DNA of 31,106 nt from a virus. The stretch is from positions 1-31,106 of the IMG/VR virus record IMGVR_UViG_3300041955_000050. One strand, written 5' to 3'. A program made the translations under genes and the position numbers. Of this stretch, positions 13,730 through 22,522 are shown in pieces (the first letter of the stretch is position 1; every line of letters starts with the position of its first letter). Under the pieces are notes generated by a model. That model saw nothing but the letters and a program-made list of their open reading frames with translations, ran no database searches and had not been told where the DNA came from.

Positions 13730-16700
13730 GCAAAATCAGGGTTCTCGTTGCCGCTGCGGCCCTTTTCGCGGCATCGCTGTTCGGACCTCCGGCGAACGCC
13801 GACTATGTCGTCAAGGACGGTAATGGCACCATCCAGACGATCAAGGCCGGCGTCGTCGGCAGTGCGATCCTGCCTTACATGTCGCCGGTCGATTCGACCG
13901 GAACGTCATTCGGCACCATGGCGAATCCGTTTGCCGTCCAGTTCGGCGCGGGAGTAACGCTGCCGGCATTTGCCACCCCGCCGCAGGTAATCTGCATCTC
14001 AGGGTGCGCCAGTTCGTCGATCAATTTCGGCAATCCGATCGGTGCTGCCGGCACCCCTAGTGGGTTCAAGGATTCTTTGGGCAATTTCCAGTCGCTGCTC
14101 GGCGATGTCGTCAACGGCCAATGGGTGAACGTCAAGGCCGGCTCGCTATCGCTGACGGGAACGCTGCCTGCATTCACCTCGACCCCGACGTTCAACCTCG
14201 GTGCGCTCAACGGCGCGGCCACGAACGCGAATCAGATTGCGGTCATCGGATCGGTCGCTGGCGGAACGCCCGCTGCTAATTCGAACATGGTCGGCGGGCA
14301 GTACAATTCGACGCCGATCACGCTGCTGAACACCCAGCAGGCGGCCCTCCAACTCGACGCGAACGGGTTTATCAAGGTCAACATTGCTGCGGGCGCGGCC
14401 GCAGGCGGCACCTCGTCGACCTTCGGCGCGGCATTCCCGAGCGTCGGTACCGCGATGGGCATGTTGCAATCGGGTAACATGGTCGCGATCACCGGGACTG
14501 CGGGCAACCTGAATGTGCAATGCTCGAACTGCTCCGGATCGGGCGTCAGCACGGCCGACCAAGCCACATTTGTGCCGGGAGTATCAATCTTCGCCGGCGG
14601 CGGCGGTTTCTATCAGACCACGGTCACCAGCAATCCCCTGACGAGCGGCCAGCAGGGCATGTTCCAGGTAACCCAATTCCGGGCCCTGATGACGAACCTG
14701 CGCGATTCGGCCGGAACTGAGCTCGCCACCTCGGGGAACCCGCTCCAAGTGACGCTGGCGAACACCGGGGCGAATGGGACAGCCCTGCTTGTGAATGGCC
14801 CAGGCGGGGTATTCCCGGTCACAGGGACGGTCACCGCTAACCTTGGCACCATCGGCGGGGTCGCCACCCAAACCACGCTGGCGAGCGTCCTGACGGCCTT
14901 GGGATCGCCTTTCCAGGCGGGTGGATCGATCGGAAACACGTCCTTTGCTGTGACGCAATCGTCGGCGGCGGCGCTGAACGCCACAGTGGTCGGAACCGGA
15001 ACCTTCGCGGTCCAGGCGGCGCAGTCCGGAGCGTGGAACGTCACGAACATCACCGGGACGATCTCGCTGCCGACCGGAGCCTCAACCGCTGCGTTGCAGC
15101 CGAGCAATGTGGCGCCAAGCAGCACGACGAGCACTCAGACCGGCACCATGGGGATCGGTGCGGTCACCACGGCGTCGCCGACCTATACGAGCGGCCAGAA
15201 CAACTATTTAAGCCTCGACACCGGCGGCAATTTGCGGGTGGTCGTTTCTGGCGGCACCGGCGGCGGGGCGGTGTTCGGCCCGACGGCCGTGGGCAGCGCG
15301 AACGCCAATCCTCCGGTGGTGATCGGCGGCACGGTTACGGGCGCGGCGGGCCAGAACGTCGTCGGTGCCGCCGTCAAGCCGGCGAGCACGGCACCGCTCG
15401 CCACCGATACGTCGATGGTCGTGTCGATTTCACCGAATAGTGCGGGATTAGTCGGTACTGGAACGGCAGGTTCAGCCAATGCGCAGGTCCTGACTGTCCA
15501 AGGCATCGCGGCCATGACGCCGCTGCTGGTTTCTCAATCCGGAACGTTCACTGACCGAATTACCGGCAACGCCGGCGCGCTGCTCGACTTCGCGGGTCAG
15601 AACGCGGCCGGCACTTTCAGCTCGGTTTTGGTCGGCGGCCAATTCAATACCACGCCAACGACGATCACCTCAGGTAATTTCTCGCCGTTCCAGATGGACG
15701 CGGCCGGAAACCTGCTGGTCAATGTCAAGGTAGGCGGCGGTGGTGGCGGCGGTGGCGCTGTCACGATTGCGTCCGGTGCGGTGGCCAGCGGCGCGTATGC
15801 ATCGGGCTCGATCGCTTCGGGCGCCTATGCGTCGGGCGCGTTCGCGTCGGGCGCGTTCGCAGCGGGCTCGATCGCCAATGGGGCCAATGTCGTCGAGGGC
15901 ACGATCACTACCGCGCATAGTTGCTTGGTGGCAGGCTACACGATCATCGGCTGTCTCGGTCAGATCGACGACGATATCAAGGGACCGATCCCGCAGGTTA
16001 CCGGACCTTTGAATGCGGCGACGGCGGTCTCGACCAATGCGCTCACAGTCGGCGGTCAGTATCTCTCGACGCAACCGACAATGACGAATACGCAACAGGC
16101 AGGCCTGCTGTTGTCGAGCCGCGGCGAGCTTCTGGTCGCGCCGGGGACATCCGGTTTCCCGGTCACATTCTCGGGCAATGTGACGGTGGTTGGCCCCACC
16201 GCTTCGGGATCTGCCGCTTCGACCAATCCTGTCTTGATGGCTGGCACCACTACCGGCGGTCCTACAAGCACTATCTCTATTCCGGCAGTTTCATCGTCGG
16301 GTGTCTTATCGGTTGGTCTCGCGACATTGAATGCAGTCGCGTTAGGTTCGCCATCGAATTACGGAACATCGCCGGGCGCCGTCGCGGTTCAGGGTGTCAA
16401 TGCGTTCATTACGAACACCGTTCCGGTCACGCTGACATCGACCACGATCACCGGTACCGTTGCGGTAACTCAATCGACGTCGCCGTGGATCGTCGCCGGC
16501 GGTGGTACAGCCGGCACTCCTGGCACCGCTGTTCTCGCTGTCCAGGGCGTCAGCGGCGGCACAGCCGTTCCGATCAGCGGCACGGTTGCGCTCTCGGCCG
16601 GCGCTGCGGCCATCGGATCGATCACGAACACTACATTCGCAGCCACCCAGGCGACTGCGGGTAGTTTGAATGCCACTGTGGTTGGCACAGGCACCTTCGC

Positions 16701-17676
16701 TGTTCAAGCAACTCAATCCGGAACGTGGAATATCGGATCGATTACGACGTTGCCCGCACTGGTCGCGGGCTCGGCGATCATCGGCAAGGTCGGCATCGAC
16801 CAAACCACGATCGGAACGACCAACGGCGTTGCTCTTGTCGCGATCAATGCCGCGACCGCGTTGGCCGGCGCAGGCGCAGTAGGCACCGGTTCGTTGCGCG
16901 TTGCAGTGGGGCAGGACACGACGACGATCGCCGGCGCGGCTCCCGGCACCGCCGGCGCGGCCTCGGCGAATGTCGTCACGGTGCAAGGTGTCGCATCTAT
17001 GACTCCGTTGGCTGGAAACATCACGCAAGTTTTGGGAGCGGCAATTAGTGCTACCAACGGGCTCTTTTCAAATCTATTACAAGGCAATGCGGTTCTGAGC
17101 GCTTCGAATCCAAGCTTTGCGGCGATTGCAACAGGCGGCAACACGGCGGCGGTCAAGGCGGCTTCGACACCATCTCCGGCAACCGATCAATCGCTATCGG
17201 TCACGATCAATGCAGGCAGCAACGGCATTACACCGCCCGGTCAGGCCACCAAATCGGCCTCGTTGCCAGTTACTATGGCAAGCGATCAATATGTCGATCC
17301 GTGCCAATCGGGGGCGGTAGCGAAATCAAGCGCGCCAATCAACGTCACCAGCGCGACCACGACAGCGCTGGTTACGGTGTCCGGATCGACTACGGTTTAT
17401 GTTTGCGGTTTCGATATAACGATCGCTCCGTCCGCGACGGCGGCGGATTCTGCCGAATTTGAGTATGGCAGCGGGACCGCGTGCGCGACCTCGCCGCAGG
17501 CATTGACGGGGACTTTTGGCGCTGGCGACCTGACCACGGCGGCGCCTCCAACCCATGTCAGTTACGGCGGCAGCGGTGCGACGATCTTCAAATCAGCAGC
17601 GTCGAATGGTGTGTGCCTTCTCTCGGCAGGAACCACCGTCAACATTCAAGGTGTGATCACATATGTTCAGCAATAA
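13726..17676 (+). CDS. Giant repetitive fibre protein with signal peptide
   Basis: 1316 residues. The N-terminus (MSKIRVLVAAAALFAASLF, cleavage likely after ANA at residue 25) is a classic Sec signal peptide. The rest is Gly/Ala/Thr/Val-rich and beta-predicted, with many loosely repeated blocks such as NATVVGTGTFAVQ..QSG.WN (seen near residues 420 and 985) and VVGGQY/VGGQFN..P. A glycine run (residues 670-680) leads into eight 5-residue repeats. Two copies of a block with VQGVA.MTPL also occur. This is typical of phage fibres or surface adhesins. It starts inside the preceding stop and overlaps the next gene by 14 bases, so it is in one operon with four more secreted-type genes. Confidence 0.72.
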   Translation: MSKIRVLVAAAALFAASLFGPPANADYVVKDGNGTIQTIKAGVVGSAILPYMSPVDSTGTSFGTMANPFAVQFGAGVTLPAFATPPQVICISGCASSSINFGNPIGAAGTPSGFKDSLGNFQSLLGDVVNGQWVNVKAGSLSLTGTLPAFTSTPTFNLGALNGAATNANQIAVIGSVAGGTPAANSNMVGGQYNSTPITLLNTQQAALQLDANGFIKVNIAAGAAAGGTSSTFGAAFPSVGTAMGMLQSGNMVAITGTAGNLNVQCSNCSGSGVSTADQATFVPGVSIFAGGGGFYQTTVTSNPLTSGQQGMFQVTQFRALMTNLRDSAGTELATSGNPLQVTLANTGANGTALLVNGPGGVFPVTGTVTANLGTIGGVATQTTLASVLTALGSPFQAGGSIGNTSFAVTQSSAAALNATVVGTGTFAVQAAQSGAWNVTNITGTISLPTGASTAALQPSNVAPSSTTSTQTGTMGIGAVTTASPTYTSGQNNYLSLDTGGNLRVVVSGGTGGGAVFGPTAVGSANANPPVVIGGTVTGAAGQNVVGAAVKPASTAPLATDTSMVVSISPNSAGLVGTGTAGSANAQVLTVQGIAAMTPLLVSQSGTFTDRITGNAGALLDFAGQNAAGTFSSVLVGGQFNTTPTTITSGNFSPFQMDAAGNLLVNVKVGGGGGGGGAVTIASGAVASGAYASGSIASGAYASGAFASGAFAAGSIANGANVVEGTITTAHSCLVAGYTIIGCLGQIDDDIKGPIPQVTGPLNAATAVSTNALTVGGQYLSTQPTMTNTQQAGLLLSSRGELLVAPGTSGFPVTFSGNVTVVGPTASGSAASTNPVLMAGTTTGGPTSTISIPAVSSSGVLSVGLATLNAVALGSPSNYGTSPGAVAVQGVNAFITNTVPVTLTSTTITGTVAVTQSTSPWIVAGGGTAGTPGTAVLAVQGVSGGTAVPISGTVALSAGAAAIGSITNTTFAATQATAGSLNATVVGTGTFAVQATQSGTWNIGSITTLPALVAGSAIIGKVGIDQTTIGTTNGVALVAINAATALAGAGAVGTGSLRVAVGQDTTTIAGAAPGTAGAASANVVTVQGVASMTPLAGNITQVLGAAISATNGLFSNLLQGNAVLSASNPSFAAIATGGNTAAVKAASTPSPATDQSLSVTINAGSNGITPPGQATKSASLPVTMASDQYVDPCQSGAVAKSSAPINVTSATTTALVTVSGSTTVYVCGFDITIAPSATAADSAEFEYGSGTACATSPQALTGTFGAGDLTTAAPPTHVSYGGSGATIFKSAASNGVCLLSAGTTVNIQGVITYVQQ
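15769..15888 (+). repeat. Eight 15-bp repeats encoding ASGA(Y/F/V/I)-type pentapeptides
   Basis: Eight consecutive 15-base units in the large fibre gene encode ASGAV, ASGAY, ASGSI, ASGAY, ASGAF, ASGAF, AAGSI, ANGAN. The regular five-residue period, with a hydrophobic every fifth position, suggests a solenoid or a flexible spacer. A seven-glycine run precedes it. DNA copies differ at wobble positions, so the repeat is old or selected at protein level. Confidence 0.75.
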
Positions 17677-18673
17677 TTTTGTGAGATCGATCGCGCTCGC
17701 GTGCGCGCTCGTTTTTGGGTTGCTTATAGCCACGCCAGCATCGGCTGCGATGGTCAAGCAACAGAAACCATTTGCGGAATATCTTGAGCCGATTCCAGTC
17801 GCTGGTTTTTTGTTGCTGGTAGGCCCTTCAACAAGCTACGTCGGCCCCGGCGATATCGTTAGCGGATCAATTGGTTGGTATTCTTGCGCCAGGGTCTACA
17901 ATGCTGCTGCTGCGACTATTTCAACAAGCATGTGCGATCTGGTTGATTCCGCCGCACCGACAGTCGTCGTCTGTACCCTTCGAGGATCTTCAACAGGGTA
18001 CGTTGATCTCACTGCTTATTGCCCCGGCAGCACGACGCCAGCGGCGCTCTGTGCCACCAAGACCGGAGGTAAATGCAACGTATCCCAGATGTATGATCAG
18101 TCTGGCTCAAGCCATCCTATGGTTGAAGCCACCGCTTCAGTCCAGCCTGTTCTTGTATTCAGTTCTCTTAATGGATTGCCGGGGATAACCGGGGTAACAG
18201 CAAATAACACCATTCTTGGCACCTCTGCGACGATAACTCAAACGCAGCCATTCAGCACGTCCGGAGTATTCAAGAGAACTTCTGTATCTGGCAACTTCGA
18301 TGCCGTCATGGGTCTTTCGCTGGTAGGCGCTATATTGTTTGGCGGCGGCACGACGACAGGAAAAGCTTCAATAGATGATGACACTATTTACTCTCCCGCC
18401 TCTCCAGCGATGCCAGAAAATGCGTTCACGGCAATGCAGGCATTCTATAGTGGTACATCGTCATTGCTGACGATTGACGGAACCGATAGCGCGACAGGCT
18501 ACGCCGGAACTTATGGCATTTCTGGCACAGTTCGCATTTTTCGTGGCAACGCTTGCTGCACGATGACAGGAACCATTATGGAAACCGGGATTTGGAACGC
18601 ATCGTTTTCGAGTGGCAATCGTACTGCGATGAACGCCAATCAGCACAGCGCAACCGTGGGGTATAATTTCTGA
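17663..18673 (+). CDS. Secreted lectin-like (LamG/arabinofuranosidase-like) fibre-region protein
   Basis: 336 residues. A signal peptide covers residues 1-28 (ASA before the cut). The mature part (GWYSCARVYNAAAATIS, CNVSQMYDQSGSSHPMVEA, PVLVFSSLNGLPGI) follows the pattern of concanavalin A-like jelly-roll modules, including the YDQSG and QPVLV strand motifs seen in arabinofuranosidase B-type and LamG-like domains. Such a domain would bind or cleave surface polysaccharide. Catalytic residues cannot be assigned. It overlaps both neighbours and has lower GC than the head genes. Confidence 0.6.
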   Translation: MFSNNFVRSIALACALVFGLLIATPASAAMVKQQKPFAEYLEPIPVAGFLLLVGPSTSYVGPGDIVSGSIGWYSCARVYNAAAATISTSMCDLVDSAAPTVVVCTLRGSSTGYVDLTAYCPGSTTPAALCATKTGGKCNVSQMYDQSGSSHPMVEATASVQPVLVFSSLNGLPGITGVTANNTILGTSATITQTQPFSTSGVFKRTSVSGNFDAVMGLSLVGAILFGGGTTTGKASIDDDTIYSPASPAMPENAFTAMQAFYSGTSSLLTIDGTDSATGYAGTYGISGTVRIFRGNACCTMTGTIMETGIWNASFSSGNRTAMNANQHSATVGYNF

Positions 18674-19212
18674 TGCGTAGGTTCATCGTAACTCTTCTGA
18701 TCGCCATCCTCACCACGGCGCCATCTAGCGCGTTCTGGCATGGCATCTCCACGATCATACCTGCTGGCACTTCTCAGATGGGATTAAATCCCCCGCAGGT
18801 CAATCCTCAGACTTTAACCAACATATTCAAGGGAATGGAGATTGGACCAGGGCAAGGCTCCGATCCCAAGTTATACGATATCAATCAGTATCCAATCAGC
18901 ACACTAGCTCAAGCCGATACCGGCCAGGTTATTGGCCCTCTTTGGCCGGGAGCTACTTATAAATTTTCATGGCCTTCCACGCGCGCCAGTGGGCAGGTCC
19001 AATTGGGCGGCGCTATCGTCATATTTTTTAATCACAGCGCGATTACCGCATTCTCGGCTACAAACTGGAATGTCGATGCCAGCACGACATTATCCGCCGG
19101 AACCCCTACGTTCGGGCATACGACATCGGCGTCAGGTTCGACCGCATTTTCCGCAAATTGGACGACTGCTACTGATGCCGCCGCTATTTCTGTCGCGACA
19201 TTTAGCCCATGA
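18673..19212 (+). CDS. Secreted small protein related to the N-terminus of the next gene
   Basis: 179 residues, one-base overlap (TGATG) with the gene before. Signal peptide residues 1-20 (MRRFIVTLLIAILTTAPSSA). Residues about 45-105, including NIFKGMEIGPG, YDINQYP and FSWPSTRASGQV, resemble the start of the mature 953-residue protein (NFARNLQNLAS, LDVNQYP, VVRWTGTAGG). It has no counterpart of the catalytic part. It looks like a truncated or specialised paralogue carrying only the N-terminal module, perhaps for attachment. Confidence 0.58.
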   Translation: MRRFIVTLLIAILTTAPSSAFWHGISTIIPAGTSQMGLNPPQVNPQTLTNIFKGMEIGPGQGSDPKLYDINQYPISTLAQADTGQVIGPLWPGATYKFSWPSTRASGQVQLGGAIVIFFNHSAITAFSATNWNVDASTTLSAGTPTFGHTTSASGSTAFSANWTTATDAAAISVATFSP

Positions 19213-22070
19213 AAAAAATCGGGATGCTGTCTCGTCGTAAATTTCTTTGTGGCGTTTCGTTAACGGCGATGATGCTTGTCATTACGCTAGCCGACGCTGG
19301 TTATCATCACGGTTCCGCTACGGCATTAGGCAACGTATCGACCGGGCCATCCGGAAGTTTACTTGGAGCATTCAACAATTTTGCGCGTAACTTGCAGAAT
19401 TTAGCAAGCACTCAGACTGGCTTTCCGACGGCACTGGATGTCAACCAGTATCCGAATAACTACGCCTCGACGCCTGCGGGATCGCTGACCGCGCCCATAT
19501 CCACCGTTTTTCAACTCCCGTCCGATATCACGACTTCTACGCAGATGGTGGTCCGCTGGACCGGAACTGCCGGCGGCGGCGGTTTCGGAATGAACATTGG
19601 TTCGCCAGGGTTCACCATCGTTAGCGATCCCGGAAATTGCGCCAATGTAGCTCACCTAGGCTTTGCTTTGGTCTTGACTGGAATTAGTGGCCGGGTTGTC
19701 TTCACTTTCGGTCAGGTCACCGGATTTCAAACATCTGGTTGCCCGTTCGCATGGAATAGCGGCAGCACCTATTCCGGATTTGGCGGTCTCATTATTTGCC
19801 GACTATCCGACGAAGCAACTGTGCTGGCGGAAGCCGGACCTAGCGATGTCTGGAACGCAAATTGGATCGCCGTCTACAAGGCTTGCAATCCAAAGATCAT
19901 CCGGATCATGGCGCTGGTCGATCCGAACGACAACAATAATTTTCCGCAAACGAAGTATCGCAAGGCGTGGCAGACGGCAGCCGGATACCAAACAAACAAC
20001 TGGGTGCCCAACACTTGGGCCGGCGCGTTAACCGGGACTACAAACTACACGGCATCCAACACGCCGACTGATTTCACCACGGTCACTAATCCCTATGGCC
20101 TGACGGTGCCCGCGCACGGGACGGTCATACAGGGCTACCCTCTCAATGCGGCTTCGGCAACTACCACGTCCACCTTGACCGTTGGCGGCGTAGGCCCGAT
20201 CCCAATCGGTTCATTGGGTGGTTCATTCCCACAAATCGCGATCGCCGGGACCGTCGTTACTACGGACAACATTCAGCTTTCCTTTACGGGAGCCTATCTC
20301 AACGGCGGTTCTGCCGTCGTTCTCAATGTCACGACGCTTGGGACGACCACGACCACGGCGGCGGCGGCCGTTGCTGCCGCTATCAATGCCAACACGACGT
20401 TAACGAGCGCGGGCATGACGGCCACGGCCAGCGCCAACGCCGTCAACCTTTTGATGGTGTTTCCGAAAGGATATGTGGCCATCGCGGCAACAGTAACCGC
20501 GGGGTCTGAGACGGTCACAACTGGATTGTCGCTAGGGCAGTCGAATGCCTTGGAAGCTAACTCAAGCGTCACTTTGTTTTACGATATCTACTATCACATG
20601 TGGATGTACTCGTTCTCGGCCGCATCTGATCCAGACGGCCTTCATTCTTTTCTTCCGTATGAGGTGCTTGTTGGCTTGGCGAATAGGGTAAATGCCCATT
20701 TATGGTACAATTTCCCCGGCCACTATGACAATGCTTCGATCACCGCTACCACTGCCTATGCTGCGGTCGCCTTAAATCCGCAACTGAATTTTTATTGCGA
20801 GCACCACAACGAAGTCTGGAACGTTGCGGCGGCATTCCAGTACACGTTCTACGCCGTGACCGCGGGGAACATGCTTGGTGCCCCTGATTTCGTCTCCGGG
20901 TACTCGACCTGGTACGGACTCAAAGTCGCGCAAATGTCCACCTTGGCCGTTGCTGCATGGGCCGGGGCAGGACAAAGCAGAAGCCGCTTGAAAATCGTTT
21001 TGGCGTGCCCGTCACAGGCAGACGGCGGGGCGGCCGGGGATGCCGGAAACATTCGTTTGAATGGTCAGTATTTGACCACCGGAAACGCAGTCTACAATAC
21101 GATCATTGGAACGAGCTACAACGCTTCGCCCAATCGTCCGATTGATAAATCAGACGTGCTTTCCTATGCGACGTACTGGTCAGGCTCGCAGTCTGTCGGG
21201 CCTACCGATGCCGGATATACGGCAGCCATGACGGCGTGCGGCCCCGATACGCTTGCGCTGGGCGGCACGCCACCAAAGAGCGGGCTACTCGGCGCGGCTA
21301 GCGACTACGCGAGCGGCAATGCCACGCAGATGTCGAACGCTATCGATTACATTATTTGGGACTGGCAAGAAGGCCAGCGCATGACGCGCACGGTTACGGC
21401 GATTTCGGGCGCGAATATTACGTGCAATGTGACCGGGTTCGTGGTGGGAGCGAAAGTTTCGTTCTCTATCTTAAATGGGGGGACGCTCCCGCCAGAATTG
21501 CCGATCCTCTCCAACAGCCAGACTGCGAACTATTGGGTTGTCAGCGTTGTTGGCCTTGTCATTCAGGTTTCTGCCACTAATGGCGGCCCGCCGATTATAT
21601 GTTCAACGGGGATAACTGGAGCCGTCAATTTTGGGTACAGCGACTTCGGCAACACCCAAAGCAATTTCTTCAATAACGTATATCCGGCTTACGAGGCGGC
21701 GATCACGGCGCAATGTTCAGACGCGCAAAGAGCAGGTATCGGGCTCGCTCCGATTACCGTCGAGTGTTACGAAGGTGCGATGGAGGCCATCTATCCGGCT
21801 GTTTCTACGCTGACGACACTTGGAGTAGCTAATCCAAGTACGTATGGCGGCCCAACGGGTGAGATAGCAAATCTCATCAACGCCGCGAAGAATGATCCGA
21901 GATTCAAGACGAGTTGCTTGGCACAGTTTTCAGGTTTCAAGTCTTTCCCTCACTCCGTTACACCATCTTGGTTCGTGGTCGATGGTGGTAGTCAGTGGTC
22001 ACTGATACCTAGTCTGACTATTGTGGGCGCAGTGCCATATCAATCCTACTATGCGGTCAGAGATTTCTAG
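19209..22070 (+). CDS. Secreted glycosidase-like fibre/depolymerase with twin-arginine signal
   Basis: 953 residues. The N-terminus carries SRRKFLC (residues 8-14), then a hydrophobic stretch and ADA (28-30), matching a Tat signal peptide. The mature part resembles a clan GH-A (beta/alpha)8 hydrolase. CEHHNEVWN places an Asn-Glu pair at 534-535 as likely acid/base. TVECYEGAM (E852, E855) is a likely nucleophile site. Two beta-rich inserts interrupt it, about residues 315-453 (Thr-rich, AAAAVAAAINANTTLTSAG) and 727-811. A polysaccharide depolymerase role at adsorption fits, though the substrate is unknown. The start overlaps the previous stop by four bases. Lower GC than the head genes. Confidence 0.62.
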   Translation: MKKIGMLSRRKFLCGVSLTAMMLVITLADAGYHHGSATALGNVSTGPSGSLLGAFNNFARNLQNLASTQTGFPTALDVNQYPNNYASTPAGSLTAPISTVFQLPSDITTSTQMVVRWTGTAGGGGFGMNIGSPGFTIVSDPGNCANVAHLGFALVLTGISGRVVFTFGQVTGFQTSGCPFAWNSGSTYSGFGGLIICRLSDEATVLAEAGPSDVWNANWIAVYKACNPKIIRIMALVDPNDNNNFPQTKYRKAWQTAAGYQTNNWVPNTWAGALTGTTNYTASNTPTDFTTVTNPYGLTVPAHGTVIQGYPLNAASATTTSTLTVGGVGPIPIGSLGGSFPQIAIAGTVVTTDNIQLSFTGAYLNGGSAVVLNVTTLGTTTTTAAAAVAAAINANTTLTSAGMTATASANAVNLLMVFPKGYVAIAATVTAGSETVTTGLSLGQSNALEANSSVTLFYDIYYHMWMYSFSAASDPDGLHSFLPYEVLVGLANRVNAHLWYNFPGHYDNASITATTAYAAVALNPQLNFYCEHHNEVWNVAAAFQYTFYAVTAGNMLGAPDFVSGYSTWYGLKVAQMSTLAVAAWAGAGQSRSRLKIVLACPSQADGGAAGDAGNIRLNGQYLTTGNAVYNTIIGTSYNASPNRPIDKSDVLSYATYWSGSQSVGPTDAGYTAAMTACGPDTLALGGTPPKSGLLGAASDYASGNATQMSNAIDYIIWDWQEGQRMTRTVTAISGANITCNVTGFVVGAKVSFSILNGGTLPPELPILSNSQTANYWVVSVVGLVIQVSATNGGPPIICSTGITGAVNFGYSDFGNTQSNFFNNVYPAYEAAITAQCSDAQRAGIGLAPITVECYEGAMEAIYPAVSTLTTLGVANPSTYGGPTGEIANLINAAKNDPRFKTSCLAQFSGFKSFPHSVTPSWFVVDGGSQWSLIPSLTIVGAVPYQSYYAVRDF

Positions 22071-22138
22071 ATTCGTAACGCTACCCCACGTTTCCCCATC
22101 CCGCTAGGTGAATAGCGCTGGAACAAGGAAGATCAAAA

Positions 22139-22522
22139 ATGAGAATAGTTTTCGCTCTAGCGCTCTTTATCTCCGGATCATTCGCCGCGATGACACAGGG
22201 GATTCCAGGGCAGCCTCTCGTCCCGCTGGGATCGTGCCAGCTCTCGCCGACCACGGCGACGAAGCTTTCCACATGCATTGGAGCATGGAATGGTGCGGCC
22301 GGGGGCATTCCGGCCGGCGCTAACGCCGTGGTGATTCGCACCGATACCCAGCCTGTGCGCTACACCGATGATGGAGTCGTGGTGCCGACGGCGTCGATCG
22401 GCAATCCGATCCTTGTGGCCGATCCGCCGCTCTACTATCAAGGGCCGCTGGCGAATCTTCAGTTCATCCAGACCGCATCAGCCGCGAAGCTGAACATCCT
22501 GTTTTATAAAGCACCGCAGTGA
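22139..22522 (+). CDS. Small secreted beta-sandwich phage protein
   Basis: 127 residues, AAGGAAG ribosome site. Signal peptide about residues 1-17 (MRIVFALALFISGSFAA). The mature part has AVVIRTDTQPVRYTDDGVV, PTASIGNPI, LYYQGPLANLQFIQTASAAKLNILFYK. This pattern is common in small phage proteins encoded beside fibres, probably a beta-sandwich head-fibre or receptor-binding accessory. It is the last of five consecutive signal-peptide genes. The stop overlaps the next GTG start. The gap before it (22071-22138) has only a weak 5-bp hairpin. Confidence 0.58.
   Translation: MRIVFALALFISGSFAAMTQGIPGQPLVPLGSCQLSPTTATKLSTCIGAWNGAAGGIPAGANAVVIRTDTQPVRYTDDGVVVPTASIGNPILVADPPLYYQGPLANLQFIQTASAAKLNILFYKAPQ

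Noticed and set aside
16342-17028. 228-residue minus-strand frame in the large fibre gene
   Set aside because: Arg/Asp-rich complement of Gly/Ala/Thr repeats; no ribosome site and no recognisable domain.
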